From: Streptomyces aurantiogriseus
GTDB taxonomy: Bacteria; Actinomycetota; Actinomycetes; Streptomycetales; Streptomycetaceae
NCBI RefSeq assembly: GCF_014649375.1
Contig: NZ_BMSX01000012.1
Span: forward strand, 186,001-250,000
Length of the DNA stretch: 64,000 nt
Direction: 5' to 3'
Each line of letters starts with the position of its first letter. Position 1 is the first letter of the stretch. Shown piece by piece: positions 8,593-16,281 of this stretch. Below the pieces are notes generated by a model. The model was not told the DNA's origin, made no database searches, and saw only the letters and a program-made list of their open reading frames with translations. The position numbers were made by a program, and so were the translations under genes.

Positions 8593-9234
8593 TCAGAACC
8601 CCGGACCCCCCATCTTGTCCCCCGCGGCGGCCAGCCGGCCCCACAACAGGTCGGCGAGGCTCCGTACCAGCTCAGCCCGGGAACACGGCCGCTCACCCAA
8701 CCACCAGTCACCCGCCGCGTGCATCATCCCGACGATCCCGTGCCCCCATACCCGGGCAAGCTGCTGACTTCCGGGCCCGAGATCCAGGCGATCCTCGATC
8801 ACCTGAGCCAATTCCTCGCCCATCCTGCGGAGCAAAGGCACGGAATGCTTACCGACGTCGAACCCCTGGTCCCCGGACGACCCCTCCGCGGGATGCATCA
8901 GGAACCGGTACACCTGAGGCCGGGCCTCGATCGCCGCGAGGTACGTGTCCAACGTGGCCTCGACCCGCTCCCGCCGCTCCGCCGGGGCGTCCAGCGCCGC
9001 CCGCAGCGAGTCCAGCAACGCGTCCGTGTGCCGCTTGGCGAGGGCGGCGTAGAGTCCGCCCTTGTCCCCGAAGTGGCGGTAGAGGATCGGCTTGGTGATA
9101 CCGGCCTCGGCGGCGATCGCGTTCATCGACGCCTGAGGTCCGTCCCGCAGCACCACCCGGTCCGCGGCCTCCAGCAACTCGCGCCGACGACGGTCGGCGG
9201 ATCGCTGCTGCTCGGTCCGCTGTGTGGTGTCCAT
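8593..9234 (-). CDS. TetR-family transcriptional regulator
   Basis: One-component repressor of 213 residues. The N-terminal helix-turn-helix (about 16-62) shows the TetR pattern: LLEAADRVVLRDG, then MNAIAAEAGITKPILYRHFGDKGGLYAAL. The C-terminal ligand domain is all-helical with no identifiable effector. It is divergent from an acyl-CoA dehydrogenase gene, and the 170-base gap contains overlapping GTTAC/GTAAC inverted repeats that are good operator candidates. It therefore probably represses itself and the dehydrogenase and responds to an acyl-CoA or related metabolite. The ligand is inference. Confidence 0.88.
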   Translation of the reverse strand: MDTTQRTEQQRSADRRRRELLEAADRVVLRDGPQASMNAIAAEAGITKPILYRHFGDKGGLYAALAKRHTDALLDSLRAALDAPAERRERVEATLDTYLAAIEARPQVYRFLMHPAEGSSGDQGFDVGKHSVPLLRRMGEELAQVIEDRLDLGPGSQQLARVWGHGIVGMMHAAGDWWLGERPCSRAELVRSLADLLWGRLAAAGDKMGGPGF

Positions 9235-9330
9235 GTGCTCTCCCCACCCGTGCTGATTCGGTGACGCCTGCGCAAACTAACACCTGACGGCAGCCTGACA
9301 TCGAACGGGCTGCCGAGCTGTCATCAGGAG

Positions 9331-9378
9331 TTGACTTTTCCTACCGACGGGTAACAGACTCGTGTTACCGCTAGTAAC
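9331..9378 (+). promoter_or_regulatory. Promoter and TetR operator for acyl-CoA dehydrogenase
   Basis: A TTGACT -35-like box (9331-9336) is followed by GTAAC (9351-9355), GTTAC (9364-9368) and GTAAC (9374-9378). These form two overlapping dyads: GTAAC-N8-GTTAC and GTTAC-N5-GTAAC. The position over the likely promoter suits repression by the neighbouring TetR protein. Confidence 0.55.
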
Positions 9379-9404
9379 ATGCACGTACCGCCGCTGGAGG
9401 GGAC

Positions 9405-10631
9405 ATGGCCGAGTTCACCATGGAGCTCAACGACGAACAGAAGGAGGTCCGGGACTGGCTGCACGGTTTCGCCGCTGATGTCATCCGCCCCGCGGCCGCC
9501 GAATGGGACGAGCGTGAGGAGACTCCCTGGCCGGTCATCCAGGAGGCCGCGAAGGTCGGCATCTACTCCCTCGACTTCTACGCCCAGCAGTACTTCGACG
9601 CCACCGGCCTCGGCATTCCGATGGCCATGGAGGAGCTGTTCTGGGGCGACGCCGGCATCGCCCTGTCCATCGTCGGCACCGGCCTGGCCGCGGTGGGCGT
9701 CCTCGCCAACGGCACCGAGGAGCAGATCGGCACCTGGATCCCCCAGATGTACGGCGACGCGAATGATGTCAAGGTCGCCGCCTTCTGCTCCTCCGAGCCC
9801 GACGCCGGTTCCGACGTCGCCTCCATGCGGACGCGCGCCGTCTACGACGAGGCCAGGGACGAGTGGGTGATCAACGGCACGAAGACCTGGGCGACCAACG
9901 GCGGCATCGCCAACGTCCACGTGGTCGTCGCGGTCGTCGACCCCGAGCTGGGCTCCAAGGGCCACGCGTCCTTCATCATCCCGCCGAACACGCCGGGCCT
10001 GTCCCAGGGGCAGAAGTTCAAGAAGCACGGCATCCGAGCCTCGCACACCGCCGAGGTCGTCCTGGAGGACGTCCGGGTCCCCGGCTCCTGCCTCCTCGGC
10101 GGCAAGGAGAGGCTCGACGAGCGGCTCGCGCGTGCCCGGGAGAGGGCCAAGGCGGGCGGCGAGCGCGTGAAGAACGCCGCGATGGCCACGTTCGAGGCGT
10201 CCCGGCCCGCCGTGGGTGCGATGGCCGTGGGTACGGCCCGCGCCGCGTACGAGGTCGCTCTCGACTACGCCAAGACGCGTGAGCAGTTCGGGCGGCCGAT
10301 CATCGACAACCAGGGTGTCGCCTTCCAGCTCGCGGACATGCGGACGTCGATCGACGCGGCCCGTCTCCTCGTCTGGCGCGCCTCCTGGATGGCGGTCAAC
10401 GGGAAGCCGTTCACCGCGGCCGAGGGCTCCATGTCGAAGCTTTTCGCCAGCGAGACGGCGAAGAAGGTCACGGCCCAGGCCGTGCAGATTCTCGGAGGCA
10501 ACGGCTACACGCGGGAGTATCCGGTGGAGCGGATGCACAGGGATGCGGCCATCTACACGATCTTTGAGGGGACGAGCGAGATCCAGCGGCTCGTCATCGC
10601 CCGGACGCTGTCCGGGATGCCGATCCGGTAA
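9405..10631 (+). CDS. Acyl-CoA dehydrogenase
   Basis: FAD-dependent acyl-CoA dehydrogenase of 408 residues, catalysing the first step of beta-oxidation or branched-chain acyl-CoA breakdown in the cytosol. Family features are the FAD/substrate loop AAFCSSEPDAGSDVASM, the WVINGTKTWATNGG strand and the C-terminal catalytic-base region near YEVALDYAKTREQFGRPI. The signature AVQILGGNGYTREYPVERMHRDA is followed by IFEGTSEIQRLVIAR. TGGAGGGGAC precedes the ATG. A Lys/Arg-rich insertion (ERLDERLARARERAKAGGERVKNA) sits between the beta domain and the C-terminal helices and is unusual for short-chain enzymes. Chain-length specificity cannot be decided. Confidence 0.92.
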   Translation: MAEFTMELNDEQKEVRDWLHGFAADVIRPAAAEWDEREETPWPVIQEAAKVGIYSLDFYAQQYFDATGLGIPMAMEELFWGDAGIALSIVGTGLAAVGVLANGTEEQIGTWIPQMYGDANDVKVAAFCSSEPDAGSDVASMRTRAVYDEARDEWVINGTKTWATNGGIANVHVVVAVVDPELGSKGHASFIIPPNTPGLSQGQKFKKHGIRASHTAEVVLEDVRVPGSCLLGGKERLDERLARARERAKAGGERVKNAAMATFEASRPAVGAMAVGTARAAYEVALDYAKTREQFGRPIIDNQGVAFQLADMRTSIDAARLLVWRASWMAVNGKPFTAAEGSMSKLFASETAKKVTAQAVQILGGNGYTREYPVERMHRDAAIYTIFEGTSEIQRLVIARTLSGMPIR

Positions 10632-10637
10632 CGCCCT

Positions 10638-10696
10638 GCGGGGAGCTGCGCGAGGCGATCTGCGGGTGCGCCGTGGCTGGTCGCGCAGTTCCCCGC
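10638..10696. terminator. Long hairpin of the Streptomyces repeat class
   Basis: A 16-bp stem (GCGGGGAGCTGCGCGA / TCGCGCAGTTCCCCGC, one G-T pair) begins 7 bases after the acyl-CoA dehydrogenase stop. This sequence is a familiar dispersed repeat in Streptomyces and probably serves as its terminator. Confidence 0.7.
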
Positions 10697-10724
10697 GCCC
10701 CTGACTCAGCCACCCGAGCGTCGG

Positions 10725-10961
10725 CTAAGACGTACTACCACTGCTGTGCGCGATGCACGCCACATCGATACGATCGGCCAGCTTCGCCAGCTCGATCGTC
10801 AGTGCGGCGACGGTGTCCTCGTCGAGCCCCTCCGCCCCGGCCTCGACCAGATGCAGCCACCGGCCCCCCAACGTCCGCAACAGCTTGCTCACGTCGGCCG
10901 CGGCCACCTGCAAGGTCCCGCGGTCGTCGACGATCAGAGGCAGAGTCACTTCGCGGTTCAC
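10725..10961 (-). CDS. Small conserved hypothetical protein
   Basis: A 78-residue soluble, acidic protein of unknown function, predicted from the GTG at 10961 (VNREVTLPLIVDDRG). It starts with a short beta-strand pattern, then LLRTLGGRWLHLVEAG and a helix LTIELAKLADRIDVACIAH. It is 25 bases downstream of the succinate-semialdehyde dehydrogenase stop on the same strand. The wobble positions are GC-rich as in true genes. The ribosome binding site is poor, so the exact start is uncertain. Confidence 0.6.
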   Translation of the reverse strand: MNREVTLPLIVDDRGTLQVAAADVSKLLRTLGGRWLHLVEAGAEGLDEDTVAALTIELAKLADRIDVACIAHSSGSTS

Positions 10962-10986
10962 ACCCGGGATCGTAGCCGCGCAGCGC

Positions 10987-12372
10987 TCACGCACCGTGCC
11001 AAACGGTGGTGATGTTGCAGAACTCCCGGATTCCGTGCCCGGACAGCTCACGCCCGTAGCCCGACCGCTTCACCCCGCCGAACGGGAAGGCCGGGTGGGA
11101 CGCGGTCATGCCGTTGACGTACACGCCGCCCGCCTCCAGATCCCGGACGAAACGGTCGACCTCGGCACCGTCGCGCGTCCAGACGTTGGAACTCAGCCCG
11201 AACGGGCTGTCGTTGGCGATGAGGACCGCCTCGTCGAGGTCGGCGGCCCGGTAGAGGGTGGCGACCGGTCCGAAGGCCTCCTCGCGGTGGATGCGCATCT
11301 CGCGGGTGACGCCGGCGAGGACGGTCGGCGGGTAGTACCAGCCGGGCCGGTCGGGGCGCTCGCCGCCGCACAGCACCTGCGCGCCGCTGCGCCTGGCGTC
11401 GTCCACCAGCTCCTCCAGGTCGCCGCGCCCCTGCTCGCTCGCCAGCGGGCCGACCTCCGTGTCCTCCGCCAGCGGGTCGCCGACCGTCAGCGCGTTCATC
11501 CCCTCGGTGAAGCGCTCGGCGAAGCGGTCGTACACGTCCGTGTGCACGATGAACCGCTTGGCGGCGATGCACGACTGCCCGTTGTTCTGCACGCGGGCCG
11601 TCACCGCGACCCGGGCGGCCCGGTCGACGTCCGCGGAGGGCATGACGACGTACGGGTCGCTGCCGCCCAGCTCCAGCACCGTCTTCTTGATCATCTCGCT
11701 GGCGGTGGAGGCGACCGCCCGGCCCGCGGGCTCGCTGCCGGTGAGGGTGGCCGCCTTGATCCGCTCGTCGCGCAGGATGTCGTCGACCGCGCCGGAGCCG
11801 ATGAGCAGGGTCTGGAAGCAGCCCTCGGGGAAGCCGGCCCGGTGGAACAGGTCCTCGAGGTAGAGGGCGGTCTGGGGGACGTTCGAGGCGTGCTTGAGCA
11901 GGCCGACGTTGCCTGCCATCAGCGCGGGCGCGGCGAAGCGGACCACCTGCCACAGGGGGAAGTTCCACGGCATCACCGCGAGCACCGGGCCCATCGGCCG
12001 GTAGCGGACCAGGGCGCGTGAGGCACCGGAGTCCTTCACATCGGCCTCGGCCGGCTCCTCGTCGGCGAGCAGTTCCTCGGCGTGGTCGGCGTACCAGCGC
12101 ATCGCCTTGGCGCACTTCGCGGCCTCCGCGCGCGCCTGCTTCACCGGCTTGCCCATCTCGGTGGTCATCACCCGGGCGATCTCCGGCTGGTCCTCGTCGA
12201 GGAGGTCGGCGGCCCGGTTCAGCAGCCGGGCGCGCTCGGCGAACGCCGTCGTGCGGTACGTGCGGAACGTGGCCTCCGCGAGCTGGAGCCGGCGTTCGAG
12301 CTCCTCCTCGCCCATGGCCTCGTACGTCTTGAGCGTCTCGCCGTTCGCCGGGTTCACCGTAGCGATGGGCAT
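10987..12372 (-). CDS. gabD: NAD(P)-dependent succinate-semialdehyde dehydrogenase
   Basis: Aldehyde dehydrogenase of 461 residues, most like the GabD1-type succinate-semialdehyde dehydrogenases that begin with PIATVNPANGE. It oxidises succinate semialdehyde to succinate in 4-aminobutyrate breakdown. The catalytic Cys is in NNGQSCIAAKR and the general-base Glu in VLELGGSDPYVV; PWNFPLWQVVRFAAPALMAGN binds the cofactor. AGGAGG lies 6 bases before ATG 12372; reading further upstream would add an unlikely basic extension. There is no GABA aminotransferase nearby, so the physiological aldehyde is uncertain. Confidence 0.88.
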   Translation of the reverse strand: MPIATVNPANGETLKTYEAMGEEELERRLQLAEATFRTYRTTAFAERARLLNRAADLLDEDQPEIARVMTTEMGKPVKQARAEAAKCAKAMRWYADHAEELLADEEPAEADVKDSGASRALVRYRPMGPVLAVMPWNFPLWQVVRFAAPALMAGNVGLLKHASNVPQTALYLEDLFHRAGFPEGCFQTLLIGSGAVDDILRDERIKAATLTGSEPAGRAVASTASEMIKKTVLELGGSDPYVVMPSADVDRAARVAVTARVQNNGQSCIAAKRFIVHTDVYDRFAERFTEGMNALTVGDPLAEDTEVGPLASEQGRGDLEELVDDARRSGAQVLCGGERPDRPGWYYPPTVLAGVTREMRIHREEAFGPVATLYRAADLDEAVLIANDSPFGLSSNVWTRDGAEVDRFVRDLEAGGVYVNGMTASHPAFPFGGVKRSGYGRELSGHGIREFCNITTVWHGA

Positions 12373-12447
12373 GACCGACCTCCTGGGGACTGGCTGTGCT
12401 TCGACCTTCCCGCGCCGCGGTGGGCCCCGCAACGCGTACGCGTCCGC

Positions 12448-12966
12448 TCAGTCCGAGTGCTCCGCCAGCCGGTCCAGAAACGCGGCCTGGGCCTTCACGA
12501 TCACCTCGCGCGCCCGGTCCAGGCCGTACCAGGCGACCCGGTCCAGCTCGGGGAACTCCTGCGTCCGCCCGGACCGCGGCGGCCACTCCATGACGAACGT
12601 GCCGGGCGCGATCGACGCCGGGTCGAGGTCCGCCTCGACCGCCCAGGCCGTGACGATCTTGCCGTTCGTCTGCCGGACGTCCCCGAGCGGGATCGCCTCG
12701 CCGTCGGGCGGCGCCACCCCCAGTTCCTCCTGGAACTCGCGGCGGGCGGCCTCCCACGCCGGCTCGTCGGGGTCGTACTCGCCCTTCGGGACCGTCCACG
12801 CCCCGGCGTCCTTCCGCGCCCAGAACGGGCCGCCCATATGCCCCAGCAACACCTCCGGACCGTCATCGGTGTTTCGGAACAACAGCAGGCCCGCGCTGTG
12901 CTTCGTGAGCTTCCCCGTCTTCTCCGTCTTGGCCGTCTTCTCTGTCCTGCCCGTCTTCTCCGTCAC
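12448..12966 (-). CDS. Nudix hydrolase coupled to DNA ligase
   Basis: Nudix (MutT-like) pyrophosphohydrolase of 172 residues. The Nudix box is perfect: GEYDPDEPAWEAARREFQEE followed by LGV fits GX5EX7REUXEEXGU. The GTG start at 12966 overlaps the ligase TGA by four bases (GTGA) and has GGAGG 7 bases upstream, indicating translational coupling. The first 20 residues are a Lys/Thr repeat (TEKTGRTEKTAKTEKTGK) encoded by three 18-bp DNA repeats. Substrate is unknown; the coupling suggests a role in nucleotide or adenylate clean-up alongside the ligase, which is inference. Confidence 0.88.
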   Translation of the reverse strand: MTEKTGRTEKTAKTEKTGKLTKHSAGLLLFRNTDDGPEVLLGHMGGPFWARKDAGAWTVPKGEYDPDEPAWEAARREFQEELGVAPPDGEAIPLGDVRQTNGKIVTAWAVEADLDPASIAPGTFVMEWPPRSGRTQEFPELDRVAWYGLDRAREVIVKAQAAFLDRLAEHSD

Positions 12967-12970
12967 GGCC
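12917..12970. repeat. Three tandem 18-bp repeats at the ligase/Nudix junction
   Basis: Three 18-bp units (GTCTTCTCCGTCTTGGCC and variants) run from the Nudix start codon into its coding sequence and encode the Lys/Thr-rich N-terminus. The unit at 12953-12970 includes the overlapping GTGA start/stop, so the others look like in-frame duplications of it. Confidence 0.75.
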
Positions 12971-14501
12971 GTACCTCCGGGTGCGCGGCGAGCAGGGTCT
13001 CCACCGTGTCCGCCTCCTCCGGGCGCTTGTCCTCGCGGTAGCGGACCACGCGGGCGAAGCGGAGGGTGACGCCGGCCGGGTAGCGGGTGGAGCGCTGCAG
13101 GCCGTCGTAGGCGATCTCGACGACGAGTTCGGGGCGTACGGTCACCCCCCAGCCGGTGTCCTCGACGGCCAGCTCCTTCAGGCGCTCGGTCTGCCAGGTG
13201 AGCATGGCGTCGGTCATGCCCTTGAAGGTCTTGCCGAGCATGGCGAAGCCGCCGTCGGCGGTGCGGGCGCCGAGGTGCAGGTTGGAGAGCTTGCCGGTGC
13301 GCCGGCCATGGCCCCACTCGGCGGCCAGGATCACCAGGTCGAGCGTGTGGACGGGCTTGACCTTCAGCCAGGACGCCCCGCGTCGGCCCGCGCTGTAGGG
13401 GGCGTCGAGGGACTTCACGACCACGCCCTCATGGCCGCGCAGCAACGTCTCCTTGAGGAACTCCTCAGCCGCCGGGAGGTCCTCCGGGCCGGACACCACC
13501 GCCCGGCGCACCCGCATCGGCTCGGGCACCAGCCGGGCCAGCTCCGCGTGCCGCTCGGTGAACGGCAGGTCGAGCAGGTCCCGGTCGTCCACGGACAGCG
13601 CGTCGAAGAAGACGGGGGAGACGGGGACGGCCCGTGCGGCCGTGGCCACGTCCACGCGGGAGCCGACGCGGCCCGCGGTCTCCTGGAAGGAGCGGGGCCG
13701 GCCGGTGTCGTCGAAGGCGATGACCTCGCCGTCCAGGACGAAGCGGGAACCACGCAACTCCAGTGCGGCGGACGTCAGTTCGGGCAGACGGTCGGTGATG
13801 TCGTCGAGGGTGCGGGTGTAGATCCGTACGCTGTCTCCGTCCCGGTGGACCTGGACGCGGATGCCGTCCAGCTTCTCCTCCACCGCGCAGGCGCCGAGTT
13901 TGCCGATCGCCTCGGTCACCGAGGACGCGGTGTGCGCGAGCATCGGCAGGACCGGGCGGCCGACGGTGAGCCGGAAGCGGTCCAGGGCCGTCGGACCGTC
14001 CGTGAGCAGCGCCTGCGCCACCGTCTGGAGCGAGCCCGCCAGCATCACCGCCCGCCGGACGTCCGGCGACGGTGCCCCGGTCGCCTCCGCCAGCCCTTCC
14101 ACCGCGACCGCGTCCAGCGCGCCCTGCCGGACCTCGCCGGTGATCAGCCCGAGCAGGAACCGCTGCTCCTCCGCGGTGGCCTCGCCCATCAACTCCCCGA
14201 CGAGCCGGGCGCGTTCGGCCTGCGAGCCGGTGCCCGACACCTTGCCCAGCTCGGTGAGCCGGGCGTCCACCTCGCGCACGGTCAGACTCGGCGCGTCGGC
14301 CGGGGCGACCGGGCGGCTGAGCACCTTCCAGCCGACGCCGAGCCGCCCCTGCGGGAGCCGTCCCGCCAGATACGGGATGACGACCGGCACATCGTCCGGC
14401 TCCGCGTCCCGGAAGAGCTCGGCGAGCAGAGCGATCTTGCGGGAGCGCGCCGAGGTGGCGGCGACCTCCCGGGACACATCGGCGAGCCGGGTCAGCAGCA
14501 T
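12963..14501 (-). CDS. lig: ATP-dependent DNA ligase
   Basis: ATP-dependent DNA ligase of 512 residues, of the archaeal/eukaryotic type I kind found beside the essential NAD-dependent LigA in actinobacteria. An N-terminal helical DNA-binding domain (about 1-190) precedes the nucleotidyltransferase core. The core shows motif I EEKLDGIRVQVHR (adenylated Lys), motif III FVLDGEVIAFD, motif IV HEGVVVKSLDAPY and motif V ASWLKVKP. A C-terminal OB-fold follows. No phosphoesterase or primase module is attached, so it is not a full LigD. The ATG at 14501 has no clear ribosome binding site. Its function is probably auxiliary DNA repair. Confidence 0.92.
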   Translation of the reverse strand: MLLTRLADVSREVAATSARSRKIALLAELFRDAEPDDVPVVIPYLAGRLPQGRLGVGWKVLSRPVAPADAPSLTVREVDARLTELGKVSGTGSQAERARLVGELMGEATAEEQRFLLGLITGEVRQGALDAVAVEGLAEATGAPSPDVRRAVMLAGSLQTVAQALLTDGPTALDRFRLTVGRPVLPMLAHTASSVTEAIGKLGACAVEEKLDGIRVQVHRDGDSVRIYTRTLDDITDRLPELTSAALELRGSRFVLDGEVIAFDDTGRPRSFQETAGRVGSRVDVATAARAVPVSPVFFDALSVDDRDLLDLPFTERHAELARLVPEPMRVRRAVVSGPEDLPAAEEFLKETLLRGHEGVVVKSLDAPYSAGRRGASWLKVKPVHTLDLVILAAEWGHGRRTGKLSNLHLGARTADGGFAMLGKTFKGMTDAMLTWQTERLKELAVEDTGWGVTVRPELVVEIAYDGLQRSTRYPAGVTLRFARVVRYREDKRPEEADTVETLLAAHPEVRP

Positions 14502-14530
14502 GCAGCCATGGTGCTACGCCGGCGGGCCGA

Positions 14531-15511
14531 CTACACCTGCACCGTCCCTTCCCCGTCCCGGACGGCCGCGTCGAGGTCGCTCATGAGCAGCTCCCCGTTG
14601 ATCGCGGCCCCGGCCCGGTAGCCGCGGCTCGCCGCGTTGATCACCTGCTCGGCGAATCCGGACGCGTTGCCCGCCGCCCAGAGGCCGGGGACGGTGGTCA
14701 GGCCGCGCGCGTCGACCACGGGGTACGTGCCGAACGGCGTCTCGGTCATCTCGGCACCCAGCCGCTCCAGCAGGCCGGTCTGCGGGACCGCCCGGGGCGC
14801 CACGAACAGCGTCTCGCGGTCGTGCACCTTCCCTCGCCCGGAGGGGGTGCCCCCAGCGAGCCGGACCCCGGTGAGCCGGTCGTCCTCGACGACGACCCCC
14901 GCCACCTCGCCGGGCACCACGTCGACCCGGGCGGCGGCGAGCCGGCGCAGGTCCGCGTCGGACAGCTCCTCCTCGGCGACCGTGTGCAGGAAGAGGATCA
15001 CGTCCTTCGACCACTGGGTCACCATCAGCGCCTGGTGCACGCTCGACGGGCTCGTGGCGAGCACACCGAAAGCCTGGTCGCGCACCTCCCAGCCGTGGCA
15101 GTACGGACAGTGCAGCACGTCCCGGCCGAAGCGCGCGGCGAGGCCCTCGACCGGGGGCAGCTCGTCCCTCAGACCGGTGGCGACGACGAGCTGCCGGGCG
15201 CGTACGGTCCGCCCGCCCGCCAGCCGCACGACGAAGTCCTCGCCCTTCGTGGCGTCCACCGCCCGGTCCCGGACGAGCTCCACGCCGTACCGGGCGATCT
15301 CCTCGCGGCCGGCCGCCAGGAACTCGGCGGGCGGCATCCCGTCCCGGGACAGGTAGCCGTGCATGTGGGCGGTGGGCGCGTTGCGTGGCTCGCCCGCGTC
15401 GACGACCAGGGTGCGGCGCCGGGCCCGGCCCAGGACGAGGGCGGCGGACAGGCCCGCCGTACCGCCGCCGATCACGATCACTTCGTATGTCTCGGTGCTG
15501 TTCTCGGTCAT
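14531..15511 (-). CDS. Thioredoxin reductase-like FAD/NAD(P)H oxidoreductase
   Basis: Flavoprotein disulfide reductase-like enzyme of 326 residues. The N-terminal FAD motif is VIVIGGGTAGLSAALVLGRA. The active-site pair is in HCPYCHGWE, close to but not the CATC of classic TrxB. The C-terminal FAD contact is GLWAAGNASGFAEQVINAA. The NAD(P) loop has degenerated to VLATSPSSVHQ instead of GGGDSA, as in ferredoxin-type or oxygen-dependent TrxR-like proteins. A short insertion, GGTPSGRGK, is encoded by a palindromic repeat. GGAGG precedes ATG 15511 by about 10 bases. It is divergent from an XRE-cupin regulator that probably controls it. The redox partner is unknown. Confidence 0.85.
   Translation of the reverse strand: MTENSTETYEVIVIGGGTAGLSAALVLGRARRRTLVVDAGEPRNAPTAHMHGYLSRDGMPPAEFLAAGREEIARYGVELVRDRAVDATKGEDFVVRLAGGRTVRARQLVVATGLRDELPPVEGLAARFGRDVLHCPYCHGWEVRDQAFGVLATSPSSVHQALMVTQWSKDVILFLHTVAEEELSDADLRRLAAARVDVVPGEVAGVVVEDDRLTGVRLAGGTPSGRGKVHDRETLFVAPRAVPQTGLLERLGAEMTETPFGTYPVVDARGLTTVPGLWAAGNASGFAEQVINAASRGYRAGAAINGELLMSDLDAAVRDGEGTVQV
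14833..14860. repeat. Palindromic repeat inside a coding sequence
   Basis: Arms CTCGC (14833-14837) and GCGAG (14856-14860) enclose GGGGG-TG-CCCCC. It is in frame and encodes most of GGTPSGRGK within the thioredoxin reductase-like protein, at a surface-turn position just before the VHDRETLFVAP strand. Confidence 0.6.
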
Positions 15512-15554
15512 GTGTGACCACCTCCACCGCGACAGTGGCCCGCCCTCTGCCGCC

Positions 15555-15590
15555 TTGACAAACACGTTTGCCGAAACTGCAATGTCCTTC
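15555..15590 (+). promoter_or_regulatory. Promoter/operator of the XRE-cupin gene, probably leaderless
   Basis: TTGACA (15555-15560), a 17-base spacer and TGCAAT (15578-15583) make a good promoter with its start near 15590, at the ATG. The dyad CAAAC-AC-GTTTG (15559-15570) sits in the spacer and is a likely operator for the encoded regulator. Confidence 0.6.
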
Positions 15591-16172
15591 ATGAGCGACG
15601 ACGACATGGACGAGGTCCTCGCGGAGGTCGGTCCGCGGCTGCGGCGCATCCGCAAGGAGCGGGGCGCGACGCTGGCCGGGCTGTCCGAGGCGACCGGCAT
15701 CTCGGTGAGCACGCTCTCCCGGCTGGAGTCGGGCCTGCGCAAGCCCAGCCTGGAACTGCTGCTGCCGATCGCGCGGGCGCACGAGGTGGCGCTGGACGAG
15801 CTGGTGGGCGCGCCGGCGGTGCGCGATCCCCGGGTGCGGACCCAGCCGATGGTGCGGCACGGGCGCACGTACTGGCCGCTGACCCGCCAGCCGGGCGGTC
15901 TCCAGGCCTTCAAGGTGCTGGTACCGCAGGCGACGGAGGAGCCGGATCCGCGCACCCACGAGGGCTACGAGTGGCTGTACCTGATGTCCGGGCGGTTGCG
16001 GCTGGTCCTCGGCGATCACGACATCGTGCTGACCTCGGGGGAAGCGGTCGAGTTCGACACCCGGGTGCCGCACTGGTTCGGGTCGACGGGGGAGGGGCCG
16101 GCGGAGTTCCTCAGCCTGTTCGGACCCCAGGGGGAGCGGATACACGTACGGGCGCGGCCCAAGCGGTCGTGA
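15591..16172 (+). CDS. XRE-family regulator with C-terminal cupin domain
   Basis: Regulator of 193 residues. An XRE helix-turn-helix (about 10-65; LRRIRKERGATLAGLSEATG, then TLSRLESGLRKPS) is followed by a small cupin barrel. The barrel shows EGYEWLYLMSGRLRLVLGDH and a DTRVPHWFGSTGEGPAEFL strand. Such proteins are mostly repressors sensing small metabolites. The promoter geometry puts the transcription start at or next to ATG 15591, so the message is probably leaderless; ATG 15582 is an alternative three codons upstream. It faces the thioredoxin reductase-like gene across 79 bases and probably controls both. Confidence 0.87.
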   Translation: MSDDDMDEVLAEVGPRLRRIRKERGATLAGLSEATGISVSTLSRLESGLRKPSLELLLPIARAHEVALDELVGAPAVRDPRVRTQPMVRHGRTYWPLTRQPGGLQAFKVLVPQATEEPDPRTHEGYEWLYLMSGRLRLVLGDHDIVLTSGEAVEFDTRVPHWFGSTGEGPAEFLSLFGPQGERIHVRARPKRS

Positions 16173-16197
16173 CGCATCTGACTGTTCCCTGATCGGC

Positions 16198-16214
16198 AAG
16201 CGACCGCTTAGTAT
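16198..16214 (+). promoter_or_regulatory. Operator and -10 box of the quinone reductase operon
   Basis: AAGCG-AC-CGCTT (16198-16209) is a perfect dyad directly abutting TAGTAT (16209-16214), a good -10. A repressor bound here would block the three-gene operon. No regulator gene of this operon is adjacent except the XRE-cupin gene just upstream, whose own dyad is different. Confidence 0.55.
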
Positions 16215-16281
16215 GCGAGTGACCCCGGTCATCCCGGCCCGGTCGTCCCGGTCGGACAACGCAGTCCCGTGGAGGCTCCGC

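Noticed and set aside
9324..10538. A 404-codon gene antisense to the acyl-CoA dehydrogenase
   Set aside because: The plus strand has complete acyl-CoA dehydrogenase motifs; the antisense frame has none and no ribosome binding site.
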